DNA of 64,000 nucleotides from Rhynchospora pubera (lineage: Eukaryota; Streptophyta; Magnoliopsida; Poales; Cyperaceae). Below the pieces are notes generated by a model. The model made no database searches. It was not told where the DNA came from and worked only from the letters and a program-made list of their open reading frames with translations. This document shows, piece after piece, positions 1-11,828 of the stretch (position 1 is its first letter; every line of letters begins with the position of its first letter). The position numbers and the translations under genes were made by a program. Where the stretch lies: positions 115,665,431-115,729,430 of the forward strand of contig CM051459.1 of assembly GCA_028095005.1 (NCBI GenBank). Direction: 5' to 3'.

Positions 1-870
1 AAGCAACCGAGAATTGTCCATCCGTAATCCATTTTCACTGAGGTGGGTCCGTTAAAGAATGTTGAATGGAGATGCTTACAACGCCATTCGTTCGAAGGAT
101 GTCCAACAAGGGGGAAGATACAAGAGGATTGTCAAATAGTTGAGAAACATCTAGTGAGCCATAAAGTTGTAAAACTGTTTGAGTCCAGGGTGAATCTAGG
201 TATCGCAAGATTATCCAAATCCATTTTGCCAATAAGGCTTCATTCTGAGTACGAATGTTCAAGATGCCTAATCCTCCATTTTGCTTTAGTAAGCAACATT
301 TTTTCCAACTAACTAGGCAATGACCTCCTAAGCAGTTTTTATCTCCTTTCCATAAGAAGTTTCGACGAAACTTATCGATGTTTTTAACAAGCCAGTCAGG
401 AAGCTTAATGACTTGCATGAAATGGAGAGGCATTGACGTAAGTACCGATTTGACTAAGGTAAGGCGTCCTGCCAATGAAAGGAACCTCGCCTTCCAACCC
501 TGAATCTTTTTTTGAATTGCCACTAGAAGCGGTTGGAAATGAACCTTTCTAGGCTTTCGAATAGAGAGGGGAAGTCCTAGATAGGTAATTGGAAATTTCT
601 TCGGCTGGCAATGAAGAATGTCTCGTATGACCGGGACAAAATCAGGTCTAACAACTACAGGCACAAAGGCCGATTTATTTGCATTAATTGACAATCCCGT
701 GAGGGCTGCAAAATTTCTAAGGATGCGAGTTATCAAAGTTAAATTTGAAGGACGTGCTTCCATAATAATGACTGTATCATCAACAAACTGAAGTGCTTTA
801 GGTGGAAGAACAATTGTTCCTGATAGAGATTCAGCCGCATTAGCAATAAATCGTTGTAAATAAATAAAAA
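1..870 (-). pseudogene. LINE ORF2 fragment (reverse transcriptase to C-terminal part)
   Basis: Minus-strand coding remnant of an L1-type plant LINE. The open frame runs from about 922 down to 35, but recognisable similarity starts near 860. The FVDD catalytic box of the reverse transcriptase lies near 775-790, followed by the typical plant-LINE stretches 'ITYLGLPLS', 'GWKARFLSLAGR' and 'LPDWLVKNIDKFRRNFLW'. The endonuclease and N-terminal RT regions are missing, so this is a 5'-truncated copy that continues off the left edge. It differs clearly in sequence from the LINE at 38338-44665, so it is a different family or a much older copy. It is not expected to be functional. Confidence 0.85.
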
Positions 871-2690
871 TTAGTATTACTTCTCTTTTCTTATTCGTCC
901 AAACAAAGAAGAGTAAAATCATTATCTTTCTATTTCATCACATTCCTTTCCTGTTTATATATTTTTTCCTTTCCCACTCTATGCCTTTGAATCAAATACA
1001 GTGTTTAAAAAATTTTCCTCTCTCTTTCATTGCATTCGAATCTTTTTTCCCCTCCATTGCAGTTATACCTTTGGTTGTCTAACTCTTCCGTCTCGATGGA
1101 ATGGATTTGAAAATAGTGTGGCCCTTGACCTCATCTAATTGTCAGGACCAAGCTTACATTATTATTTACATAAGCATTATATTTCACATTTTTCGAGCAA
1201 AATGGAACTCTGGATCGACTAATATCCCAATCAATAGATTTTGTACTGCATCGACATCTTCGATAAATTTGTAGATTATAAATTGATATCTTTTAGAAAA
1301 TTCGTGGATTTCTTATCACAATCGCAATGTTTGAATGTTCTAGTCTTTCAACAATGTTTCTTCTACTTTTACCTATTCCGAAAAATGTTGAAATGTCCTT
1401 TTGCTAGCATAATCCAAGACCCAGATAATAGACAACGGTAGGTGTAAAATTTAATTGTCTCCAATATCTCAGTAAACTAGCAAAAATACTGTTTTACAAC
1501 ACATTTTGTGGGAATTTACAATAATCGAAATTGGTACTCGCCTCGTTCACTACGTAGTTTTTTTTTTTTAATTGAGTTGATACTAATAAGGAGGCCGCGG
1601 ATTTTATTTTATAGGTTCTTAATTCTTCAATTAACACATCATGTGGAGAATATGATTAGCAATTTTAGCATTTTAGAAAATGCAACCTAAATCATGATAA
1701 TGTAGTTCCATCATGTAAACAAGCAACCTAACTGTATATATATTCACACAATCATGCCATTTATTTATTTTTTAGAACAAGCAATCATATTTTAGTCCAT
1801 AGTCAAAGCCAGTTCTTCTAATAATCTTGTTGTGCCGGGACTAAACGACACTAAAAAGCTCATCCTGGCCCACTTAAAGCATGGTTTATATTCTAAAACA
1901 TCATGCATGTATAGTAACCAAATCTTGCATTTTAGTATCTAAACACTCAGTTGGTAACTCAATTTCATTCGTAATAGTCTAACTTACAAATTGTTTCCAA
2001 ATTCCAATTGTCTTAAAAACATAGAGGCATCTGTTGTAAACAGGTCGATCTCCCTCATTATTTTTCAAAAAAAAATTATTAAGGACGTTTCTACATGGAC
2101 CAATAAAAAAAAGTGTCCTGTAGAAATCAGCGCCATCATCTTACTAGCACAAGCATTTTGAATTTTTATTGTCGGAACGATTCACAATTAATTATTAAAA
2201 TAACAATAACAATAATAACAACAACAATAACAACAACAACAACAACAATAATAATAACAACGTACAGTGGCTTCTGTTATGGGACTTCATACTTTCCACG
2301 ATTTGAGATTCTTTTTATTTATTTGAAAATCTTTATTTTGTACATCAAATGTAAATTTGTTAACAACATGTTTTAAATTTCTCCTTAAGAAATCAGTAGC
2401 CCTCTCTGATACCCAAGACTTAGATACCATAGTCCCCTTAACCCTACTTATGGATGGACAAATATGTTGATGTGGTAATAATGTTATCTGCATTACTAAA
2501 AAAACACACACACACACAAATGTTCAGTTAGTTAAAGCTATGTTTCTTGAGTTTGTTTGATGCTGCCCTATATTAAATTTGTTTGATGCTATCTTATAAT
2601 TAAGTTCTGTTCAAACAAACAAACCATGTGTTTCTGGTACTTACATAAAATAGGAGCAAATCATTTTATCAATTGAATGAATTAAATTGC
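871..2690. other. Gene-free AT-rich intergenic DNA with simple repeats
   Basis: I see no coding feature here. It contains an AAC/AAT-type simple repeat at about 2200-2261 and a short (CA)n tract at about 2503-2518. The short open frames have no recognisable domain. Confidence 0.5.
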
Positions 2691-3061
2691 CTAATGGGTT
2701 ACAGGTATAATGTCAATACCTTAAAGGTTTTATTATCATCTTCAAGTCTCATAGCCCAAATCCTCCAAGGACAACCCGGATAGGAGCATTGTGCCATGAA
2801 TCTTCTCTTGTCTGACTTCAATGTGGTATATTCAAAATCAATTTTGATAGCAAAATGCCTCAATGATTTTCTAAAGGCCTCAACTTCCGGAAATAATGCA
2901 TTAAACTCTATCATTGGATTTTCAGGATCGTATAGGACACTGTGTTCAATATCAGGAAGTACAATTGGCTCCAAATTGATTTCTACTTCTGTAATTGACT
3001 TGTGTGTAATATCCAGAGGAGGAGCAATTACATTATCCCCTTCAGAGAGATAGGCCTGCTT

Positions 3062-4826
3062 GTTAGAGATATGTCCTAGAAGCCTATTTATTAGGCTACT
3101 TCTATAGTTTATGTATTGATGACTTCAGATCATTTGTTCTTTGATTTATTCGTTGACAGTTCATTCAGGTTGAGGATCTGAATTATAGATCACTGTTATT
3201 CATTTAGTAGTAAATGACAACAACACATCTAAAAGTCCATAATCTTGATAATTAACAAAGGACATTAATTATCAATAAGATTAGTATGCAAGTTAAATGA
3301 TGATTAAGTTCTATAAATCATAGGTTAAGAGTAACCAACTTAATTGCATATGTGTATGTTATAGAACATAGTACAGGACTGGACCCCACGAAATAAATAT
3401 ATGGATTGTGTTACGTGTCATTATTTATTTCGTTATGATTTTGGTTCTAAGTTTGAGATGATTATCTTTTCCACATGAGGATAGATGCTATAAATCATGT
3501 CTACCGCTGATTCCTGATAAAGGCTGCTATACGGACTTGATTTAAGTATTCTTGAATTGTGCGGGGAAAAGCTAATTATCAAGAAAACCGTATGTCCCTC
3601 ATTAATTCACTTAGTGAGTGACGATATCTGTTTAGGCCCCTTAATGGAGATAGATTGTTTGCTAGCAACTAATACAATTATCTCTAGATCAAGAAACGTA
3701 CAATCTGTAAGAATGACACGTTCCTATCTTGGATTATACGATGATATCGTGTGACATAAGAATCAAAATAGAGAAACATAATTATTCTCTCATGCAGGAT
3801 TAAAATATTGTACCAGTACACTATTTGTGCGAATTGGGAATCATAACGTGTTGCTAGATATCGCTTATGATTATTGGAATTACATAACGATTTAATTCCA
3901 TGTCCAACATAGCATAAATCCTCAAAGGGTCACACAAATAGAGTTTTGACCAAGACAATGCTTTATTTATTTATTTATTCGCAACAGTGAAAATTGAGGA
4001 TAATATGACGAATTGATTAATTAATTATGTACTGTTATAGAACATACTAATTAATTAAGTCAAACGGATCATATAGAAATAAATAATAGCATATGCTAAT
4101 CCTAGAATAATTATTAAATAGTTAATAATTATTTTGGTTCAACTAAATTTAATATAAATAGTTATATTAAATTATTGGGCTAATTTGTATATAGCAAATT
4201 TAAAGTCCAAACAAAGAGCAATTGGAAATGGATTTAATTATAAGAATTAGAGCCCATTTAAGAAGGAGCAAAAGGCCCATAAAGCCCATTAATGGGGTCG
4301 GCCATAGAGTGGTAGGTGGGATGGCAAAATGTGTAATTTCTAACAAGTTGCACTTAGGGTTGGTTGGCTATAAAAAGACCCCTAGGGATCATTTTTCTCT
4401 CCCTTCTCTCCCTAGCCGACACACCTCCCTTCCTCTCCCCTCTTGGCCGTGCGCCACCTCCCTCCTCCTCCTCTCTTAGTCATGTGTTGAGTCATACACC
4501 TTCATTAAAGTTCTATTTGGTGAATTAGAAGAGGGTGTCATTTTAGGATTAGCTTAGTTCTCATTGAATTTGCTAGCACAAAATCAATTAGAGAGCTTGG
4601 TTAATCTCTAGGTGGACTCGAGGTGATTTGGAGAAGAAGGAGAAGCACGCCACCGATTTCTAGGCCAAGGATTCGAGTCTCTTGGTTGCTACACCAAAAG
4701 AGGTATATTTTCCACCTTGTTCTCTTGTGTCTTGTTGAACTTAAGTACTAGATCAATTATGTGTTGTTTTAATTGCTTAATTAAATGGTAATTAGCACAA
4801 AAAAAAAATTAGCACACTTTCTAACA
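3062..4826 (+). mobile_element. Solo LTR of an LTR retrotransposon
   Basis: The 1,765-bp element begins TGTTAGAG and ends TTTCTAACA, the inverted TG...CA ends expected of an LTR. It is flanked by the direct repeat CTGCTT at 3056-3061 and 4827-4832. No gag, pol or second LTR copy is present, so recombination between two LTRs probably left this solo LTR. A TATA-like motif (TATAAAAA, 4369-4376) followed by a CT-rich stretch suggests the promoter/TSS of a plus-oriented element. It interrupts the MuDR transposase relic. Confidence 0.75.
4369..4376 (+). promoter_or_regulatory. Candidate TATA box of the solo LTR
   Basis: TATAAAAA sits in the last quarter of the LTR and is followed within about 30-60 bp by a CT-rich tract, the usual layout at a U3/R boundary. 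No direct evidence of activity. Confidence 0.45.
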
Positions 4827-5316
4827 CTGCTTACCTTCGGCTTCCACATACGGCTCATACTCATACTCTTCATGGTTTTTATTAGTACCAGACATATTGC
4901 ATCCTTCGGAGCTTCTTCCTTAACTCTGATTGCCACTGCAGTTAGCACCACTCCAATTGATAACCATGTCCATTATTTTTAAATCAAGACCTGAAAAGCA
5001 AGTATTATGCTATAAGTGTTATTAAGTCCAGATTAGAGAACTTTTATCAGTATAAGCATATGAATTTTTATCAATTAAACAGAATCAGTAGGATTAAATT
5101 AGAAACAACTCAACAAGTATAATATCATATACACAGATATAAAAAATAGGTGAGTACAAGGTGAACTCTCATTTTATCACAATACAGTGTAACTAATAAA
5201 ATCAGAAAACTTGCATGAATATACCATAAACCTTAAAAGTGAGTACAAGTGATTCAATGCAAATGACACGAAACTATTCACTAACAAGCTATCAACCAGA
5301 AAGCTTTAACTTTGAA

Positions 5317-5504
5317 CCCTGATCAAAATCTCATTTTTTTTAACTTGGGATTTCATTTCATTTCATTTTGTTGGAAAATTCTTGATCAAAATGAACGGAT
5401 TTGGTGTCATTTGGTTAGAATTTCTATGTAATTAGATCCAACGAAATCCTATGAAATTAATTGAATTGAATTAAAATTTCATGAAAATATTATTTTGATA
5501 AGGG
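5317..5504. mobile_element. MITE with CCCTGATCAAAAT-type terminal inverted repeats
   Basis: The left end CCCTGATCAAAAT and right end ATTTTGATAAGGG form 13-bp inverted repeats with one mismatch. The inside is AT-rich, with 'ATTTCATTTCATTTCATTTT' and 'GATTTGGTGTCATTTG' blocks shared with the elements at 13318-13511 and 27601-28290, so this is one dispersed family. I could not assign a clear TSD. Confidence 0.7.
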
Positions 5505-5963
5505 CCTTACAGAAAATCAAAATAAGCATGCAAGGTGTTACAGTTGTCAATAACTAGCATCTTTTTTTTTTTTACTAGTCAACAAGGTGAACTCTCAAAA
5601 TTGTTAAAGGAAAAAAAAACAAATTGCTCAAACGGCTATAAGTACGAGTCACAAGATTAGTGATACTCTCAAAATTGTTCAAACAGAAAATTATTGATAC
5701 TCATAATCTTTATCTGTATCGCTTCCATCTATCTATTTCAATACTGTTCGAAACTGCTGTGAAAAAAAAGACGAACCTGGGCTAGAGAGACAATGCGACG
5801 CAATGGGAGAACAGCGAATTAGTCAAAGAGGCAAGGCGACGCAGAGATGTCGTGTACGAGTCACAAAATTTGCAGCATGAGACGGAAATGCAGCTAGGAT
5901 TTTGGAGGACGGCGAGTGAACCCTTTCAACTAGGGTTTGACAGAAATGCTGCAAATCGATTTG

Positions 5964-6121
5964 GGGATCATTTGGATCGCTTAGGAATAAGAAGAATAGT
6001 CTATTTCTAGATGAAAAATATTGAAAAGTGTGTAACTTTGTGAAGAATTTAGATGGTTAGGAATAAATTTCCGTCTAAGAAAAAGTTATTCCTCTTATTC
6101 CTAAGCGATCCAAACGGTTCC
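5964..6121. mobile_element. Small Tourist/Harbinger-like MITE
   Basis: A 158-bp foldback. 'GGATCGCTTAGGAATAAG' near the left end is the inverse of 'CTTATTCCTAAGCGATCC' near the right end. It is flanked by TTG at 5961-5963 and 6122-6124, a 3-bp TSD. The ends contain the 'CGTTTGG / CCAAACGG' core common in plant MITEs. Confidence 0.65.
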
Positions 6122-6779
6122 TTGATTAAGAGTAGAGAGGAGATAATTAGCTTTCTAGGGTTTATGCGTTTTGGTTCATCTGCGAGAGAGAGGAGATGAG
6201 TCGAAGAGAGGAGAAGGGGTCGAATTGTTGGGTTAGGGATTGCTTCCTAATCAACTTGGTTAAGATCCGAATGAGGGTATAAATGTCATAAAATTTTATT
6301 GGTATCACTTAAATGTTATTTTTATTATAAAAAAGACAGTGGCATTTAACGAAAAGATTTGAATTTTAAGCGACAAAAACAAAAACAGAAGATTTTAGTT
6401 TTGACTTTTGAGTGATAATTCATCAATTTTCACTAGTTTTGAGTCTCACAGAATAAATTTTCTCCTTTTCCTATTTCCTCCTCGGCTCAGCCGAAATTAT
6501 TTTAAATAGAAATTTTACACCCGTAAAATTTTAATAGAAATAATTAATTAATTATTTTAATAAGACAAAAGCTCTTACGCGGTTTATAAAGGGATACACT
6601 CTCTCTCCTTCGTACCTGTTTTATAACCGGGAAAGAAGGCTCCTTACCTTTTTATAAAACGGGTACGAAGGCTTCTCTCTCCTCCTTTATCTTAAATACT
6701 TCAATTTCAAGTCAGATAATTACTGTTCAATTATTTGGACCGTCTAATTTTTCTCTCTGCTTGATGGATTTCATCCTCC

Positions 6780-7300
6780 ACGTTCAGCTCCACTAACCCG
6801 GTTGTTCAAGATTTTCTGTGTGTATCTGAAGTGTTGCTTTTCCTTGATGTATTTTCGTGCAGAGACAACAGAGAGAGGCACGAAAGATTACATGGGAATA
6901 GGGTGCCCTCTTCTTTTTCGTTAAAGTTCCTCCTCTCTCTCTCTGTCGATCCTTCGAAGAGTTCTGTTACTCACCACGAGAGGCGCAGCTCCCAAGGCGA
7001 GATTGAGGAATCGCTAACCCACTCTGCCGCCGTATTTTGGACGCCTCCGGCCTACATCGTCGATTTTGATGGTACAACAGTTTAGTTCGCCTCTTCCTCT
7101 TTCGATTGAGCTCCATTTTTTCCTGTTTTGCTCTCTTATTCTCCATCTTTGTTCGAGAAAGTGATCACAACTGTTTCTTTCAGAGGGAGGCATCGGGGGA
7201 GTTGGAGGCAACACTGCCAACAAGGCGACAGATCGCCCTTTGGAAACGGTGAAAACTAGGAGGGAAGAATCAACCTTCGTATACCAAGTTTCTCCTCTTC
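6780..7300 (+). other. Possible captured 5' leader/exon DNA inside the Helitron
   Basis: This stretch is richer in G+C and CT repeats than its surroundings. It has acceptor-like (tttcag, near 7184) and donor-like sites, and looks like a promoter-proximal leader of a plant gene. The 84-residue frame at 6831-7085 has no recognisable domain. No source gene is identified. Confidence 0.3.
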
Positions 7301-8575
7301 TTTTATTATATTGGAGTTAGTTTAAGATTTATCCCTCTTTCTTTTCTAAATTGCAGCTTCATTGCTTGGGTTCAGCTTTATGCGGCTGCTTCCTTGAATA
7401 GATCTTAAGGAACAAACATTGATGGAGCTGCATTAGAGAATAGGAAGTGCCAAGGTAACAATGACTATATTGTTTGTATGAATGAAAGCCATATTTGATT
7501 TTGGCAGTAATGACTATATTGTTTGTATTTTTTTCTGGGATGCTTTGCTACAAACTTTTTGGGAAATTGATTTTGGGTATCTATAGTTTAGCAGGATTTT
7601 TCGTCTTTATACAAGGGAATTGGATTCTGTTACAATTTTAATTTAAGGGGGATTTTAGTGCTTTCACACCAATTCTAATTTGTGCATTTTAGTCGGGGAC
7701 AGCTAGCTGATTTTCTAATTACTAATTGATGGCATGATTGTTGTGCTTATTTGGACTTACCATTATTACTGATATGTTTAATTAATTTATATTTCGTTAG
7801 GTAGAATTTGATAAATGCATAGTCTGCATCCAGTTGTAACCTCAATCAAGGATTATAGAAAATAAAATAACAAGTAAAATATTTGTTTATACCCTGTTCT
7901 TGAATGAGTATTGATTTTTTGTTTTCTTGTGTTAATTAATAACTGGCTATCATTTGTTGGAACATCGACTTTTTTGGTTTTATCAAAAGTGATCTGGTAT
8001 TTGTCACCAAGATTAGTTCAAAGGTTGTTGAATAATGTGTTCATGATTTGTGGGCGCAGGTAAGCAAACACCAAGTAACAAGCTAGCGGACTGTGGTGGA
8101 TTTCTTAGCAACTGTACTTGGCAAGGTCATTACCTAATTTTCAGTAATTTATATGTTTTCGTTAATACCCGATCAGTGAAAATATTTTTCTTTTAAATGT
8201 TAACAAGAATTATATATATGAATTCTTGATATATTTTCCCTGTCAGCATACCTAATGTGTGTTTATATTATTTTGGGAGTGTGGTGCTTTCTTAGCTCTG
8301 CAACATTCACTGTTAATGACCATACTGATTGAATACCGAATACCAGAAAAAGAGCTTCGTCTCATCATTGGATATGGGATTATAAAGAAAATTTTCTAAA
8401 CTGACGTATAAAAATAAAGGGGCATGCTTTTAGAGGTATATAAATTTGATGCTAGACAAATAACAGTCCTGAAAAAGATTTTTTTTCTTAAAATTTAAGG
8501 GCAATGTTTTTGTCCTCTATTGGAGTATGATCTGGAATTTTTATGAATTTAGGAATAATTGGATCCGAGCTTGAT

Positions 8576-8626
8576 ATGGATAAGGGAAAGAACCGGAACA
8601 ATCTCTTAGCCGCTGGCCGCAAAAAG
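8576..8626 (+). pseudogene. Captured first-exon fragment of a coiled-coil protein gene
   Basis: ATG at 8576 opens MDKGKNRNNLLAAGRKK, followed directly by a GT donor (gtttct). From memory, this N-terminus matches a conserved start (MDK..NR.DLLAAGRKKLQQF) of plant long coiled-coil proteins. No continuation is visible downstream, so only this first piece was taken up by the Helitron. The family assignment rests on recall of the motif. Confidence 0.55.
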
Positions 8627-9229
8627 GTTTCTTTTCTTACAATTTTCTTACATTGGGATTTATTTTACATTCATAATGCAGATTAGTACTTTTATATTTA
8701 CAAAATTACATATTAAGTTTTTACACTTGAATTTTATCGACACCTTCACTTTTGGTCCTATGTTATGCCTTCATTCTTAAAAGAGTTTTGGTTGCTTCAA
8801 TTTCAAATTCATGAGGTAAAAAGTAACTATATTTTACATTGATATAGTTATTTTTTACTTCAACAAGAGTTTTGTTACTTTTGGTCCTACGACCCTCTCT
8901 TTAATTTTGTGATTTTCTTCATTTTTCTTATCAAAGACAATATCATCTCATCGCTGACCTAGCAGTGTCAGTAGACATGCTTTCAATATCATGTGAATTT
9001 GTAAATTAATAGTATCGTCGTAGCTCAATCAACGTTCAAATATGTACATTCTTTTAAGTAATTATTTCCTTTTGAAGAGAGCACCCAAATTCAGTTGTAA
9101 AAAATAGATTGCTCGATTAATCAAAAATTAAAAACTATTTTTGTGCTCAAGAAATTTTTGAGTCATGTAGCACATGATTATTGGCGATATTACTAAATCA
9201 TTAAAATGGATATATTTTTTGCATTTCAG

Positions 9230-9327
9230 GCTATATATATGTGGCAAGGGATCTTATGTAAAGAGATGTTCGGTACTGCTGAAGACAACATTTACCCACT
9301 CTATAGCTGCTTCACCATGAATCCTAG
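9230..9327 (+). other. Exon-like fragment of unknown gene in the Helitron
   Basis: A 98-nt segment bordered by tttcag on the left and /gtaaaa on the right, open in one frame through its length. It encodes 'MWQGILCKEMFGTAED' and continues to a Cys-rich 'YPLYSCF'. I do not recognise the protein. The AG/GT borders and open frame suggest a captured internal exon. Confidence 0.4.
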
Positions 9328-10990
9328 GTAAAAACACTTTCATCATCATGGCTCTCTCTATTCGGTCCATTACATCCAGATTTGATAATAAATACTTTCT
9401 TACTTTTCATGAAATTGAAGTTGTTAGAGATTGAACAATTGATGAAAATTAAAAAGAAAATATTCGACACATTTGAAAATATGTGTCTAAAATTACTCAT
9501 CTTTGTGAATTAAACTGAGAGTTCAATACAATAAATCATTAAACGAGGGTTGAATACAAATTTGACACTGTGATTTATTTCGATCTTACATCTTTATTTT
9601 TGTGCTGTTAAACATATTTCCATTTGCTTACAGTCATGAATTATATCGTAAAAAGAAATATTTAATATAATTGAAGCAAAAAATGAAGATAAGGCAAAAG
9701 TGAAGTTGTTTTCCTTTCCAATGAACTGTTCTGTTCTGTTCTTTATAGTAATTTTGCAGGATTTTAATAAGTAATGTTGCCATCGTGTCGTTACAACATA
9801 TAATGCTTGGATGCTGTTTTTGTGGTTTCATGTTTTGGGTGGGTTTGATTGCAAAATTGTTGATGACTGATTTGCACTGTGATTGGGTCATTCTGCTGAA
9901 CATCTCTGCACATTTCAGCCTTTCAAAGGCCGTGTGATGAGAAGAGCTTTTAGACCAAGCATAGGTTCTGATGGTGATCAGTCCATCAACAATGAGCACA
10001 AAGAATGAATGTCCCAGCAATGATTAAGGCTGTTAAAATGTTCATAATTGATGCTGGTATGCAAGCTTAAATCATAGAAATTTTTTCTGTTACAAATGTA
10101 TTTTTTTTGTTTACGTCTGATTCTGCAGATTATGTCCGAAAGTTAAGTTGGTATGTTTATTATCTAATAAGACATTCGCCAAAAACCAAAAAAAAAAGTC
10201 ATCCCCTACATACTGCACTATCAGTTGTATAATTTGCTCATCTTTTATCAGTTTCTTTTTCCAGATTCAGTGCTATTGATGCCTACTAAAATTCTGTAAA
10301 TGCTTTTATGTTTACAACCAGAAAAGCCATGTGCAATGTATTGTTCCTAATTATGATCAATGAATTCGATTGGTGGATTTTCATGTTTTACAAAAATAAT
10401 ATAATATGCGAAGGATCTTTAAAGTTTATTGCTCAGCATTTTATTCGCTGCTGATTGAAAATTAATTAGGCATGCTGTTGTTACGGGTCCTGTTTGAGAT
10501 GTAATGATATTTATTACTTGGAAGAAGAAATTATTTTACATGTTAAATCAATGCATGGTTGCAGATATAGCAAATGATTTCGATGAAAAGTTTGATTGAT
10601 TGGTATTTTTAATCATTCTTAAACAATTATAATGGATATTTTTAGTTGAACAAAGAGAGTATTTTAATTTGAATAGCTGAAGAAAGAGAGTATTTTAATC
10701 ATTCCTGTTAAATCAATGCATGGTTAGTAATTTTGAAGATTGGTTGATTTTAAGCATATATTTTCATTTAGTAGGTTCGGTTAGTTTACATGTGAGAAAT
10801 GTTACATATAAAATGTTGTTTAGGCTTTTATCCCCATTTTTGGGGGTAAACAGTAACATTAGCAATAATTACTAGGCTAATGCATCAATATTTGGGGAGG
10901 GCTTTTTTACAATTGTTACTCAATAAAGCTTTTTTGCAAGAACCGATGTTGGCACGATTCTATTCAAGTATTGCTGCTTTTGATATTCTG

Positions 10991-11180
10991 GGCTCCGTTT
11001 GGATGGCTTTTTTTCCGGAATAAGGAATAAGGAATTACCATTTTTTACCAATAAATTTATTTCTAACCATCCAAACTCTTCACAAAAGTTATACACTTTC
11101 CAATAAATTGACCCCTTCCCAATAAATTTCTTTCCTTCTTCCTTCTTCCTACCTTATTCTCAACACATCCAAACGGAGCC
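10991..11180. mobile_element. Tourist/Harbinger-like MITE inside the Helitron
   Basis: 190 bp with perfect inverted ends GGCTCCGTTTGGATG / CATCCAAACGGAGCC, flanked by CTG at 10988-10990 and 11181-11183. Confidence 0.75.
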
Positions 11181-11313
11181 CTGGAGATTGTTGCTTTTGA
11201 TATTATGTGTAACATATTTATTTTGGTTAATGTTCCATCAGAATTAATTTAGTTCTTTATTGTGTTGTTTTGGTAAAACATTTTTTTTTGAAAGAAATTT
11301 CCATTATTTATAT

Positions 11314-11697
11314 GAGTAATGCTAGAATCAAACGCGTTTGACGTCAAACACGATTATAGACTCAATTATTGAAATTTCAAATTATCGATCCAAACAGTTC
11401 AATATGATCTTCATATTGAAATATTTTTACAGACCAAATTTTATATTTTTCTGAAATTTATAACTATTTTTTCATATTTTTTTAAATTGAGGGGTCTAAA
11501 ATTAATTAGACTGAAGATTTTTTAAAATACAAAATAAATAGTAAAAAACTTTGAAAAAAAATATAAAATTGGATCTCTTAGAATATTTCATTATGGAGAA
11601 CAAATTGAGCGGTTCGGATTAGTTGTGCTAATCTCAAAAATTAATATCCCATCGTATTTGACGGGCCAAGTGTCAAATGTGTTTGACTCTAGCATTC
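11314..11697. mobile_element. Mutator-type MITE inside the Helitron
   Basis: 384 bp with inverted ends (GAGTAATGCTAGAATCAAAC on the left, GTTTGACTCTAGCATTC on the right) and the 9-bp TSD TATTTATAT at 11305-11313 and 11698-11706. It is the same family as 60347-60732 (386 bp). Confidence 0.8.
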
Positions 11698-11800
11698 TAT
11701 TTATATAGCATACCATATAATTGTGGTCCATGTTTTTGCTACTGTATTTCAATTGCTTATACTTTTTTAAAATTTTAAGACCAACTTTAATTCAACTTTC

Positions 11801-11828
11801 ATCGCGCGAAGCGCGATGCGGTAGCTAG
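11801..11828 (+). other. Helitron 3' terminal hairpin and CTAG end
   Basis: Perfect 7-bp stem with a GAA loop at 11801-11817, then GCGGTAG and CTAG, followed by host T. This spacing is diagnostic for Helitron 3' ends. Confidence 0.75.

Larger units (their letters stand above)
2699..4895 (-). pseudogene. MuDR-type transposase N-terminal relic, split by a solo LTR
   Basis: The minus-strand frame from about 3060 to 2699 carries the N-terminal MuDR signature: 'EVEAFRKSLRHFAIKIDF', a Lys/Arg-rich strand, then 'CSYPGCPWRIWA', as in plant Mutator-like (MURA) transposases. An LTR (3062-4826) interrupts it. If the LTR and one 6-bp TSD copy are removed, the frame continues without a stop into 4895-4833, which encodes a short acidic segment beginning MSGTNKNHEEYEYE. 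An in-frame TAA lies just upstream of that ATG. The frame reaches a possible splice donor near 2725 (TTTAAG/gtattg). I see no DDE catalytic domain or MULE termini nearby, so this is a fragment. Confidence 0.7.
6690..11828 (+). mobile_element. Helitron carrying gene fragments, nested in the MULE left arm
   Basis: The 3' end has the Helitron signature: a 7-bp GC-rich hairpin ATCGCGC-GAA-GCGCGAT (11801-11817), 11 nt, then CTAG followed by host T (11829). The proposed 5' end is TC after host A at 6689. It fits because removing 6690-11828 restores a continuous MULE left arm that pairs with the right arm. The 5' position is an inference; the 3' end is well supported. The interior has no Rep/helicase frame but holds exon-like pieces with splice-like borders (8576-8626, 9230-9327), as expected of a gene-capturing non-autonomous Helitron. 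It contains two MITEs (10991-11180, 11314-11697). Confidence 0.7.

Noticed and set aside
9634..10020. 128-residue minus-strand frame in the Helitron
   Set aside because: No recognisable domain, and the opposite strand has better splice-like borders; not supported as a gene.
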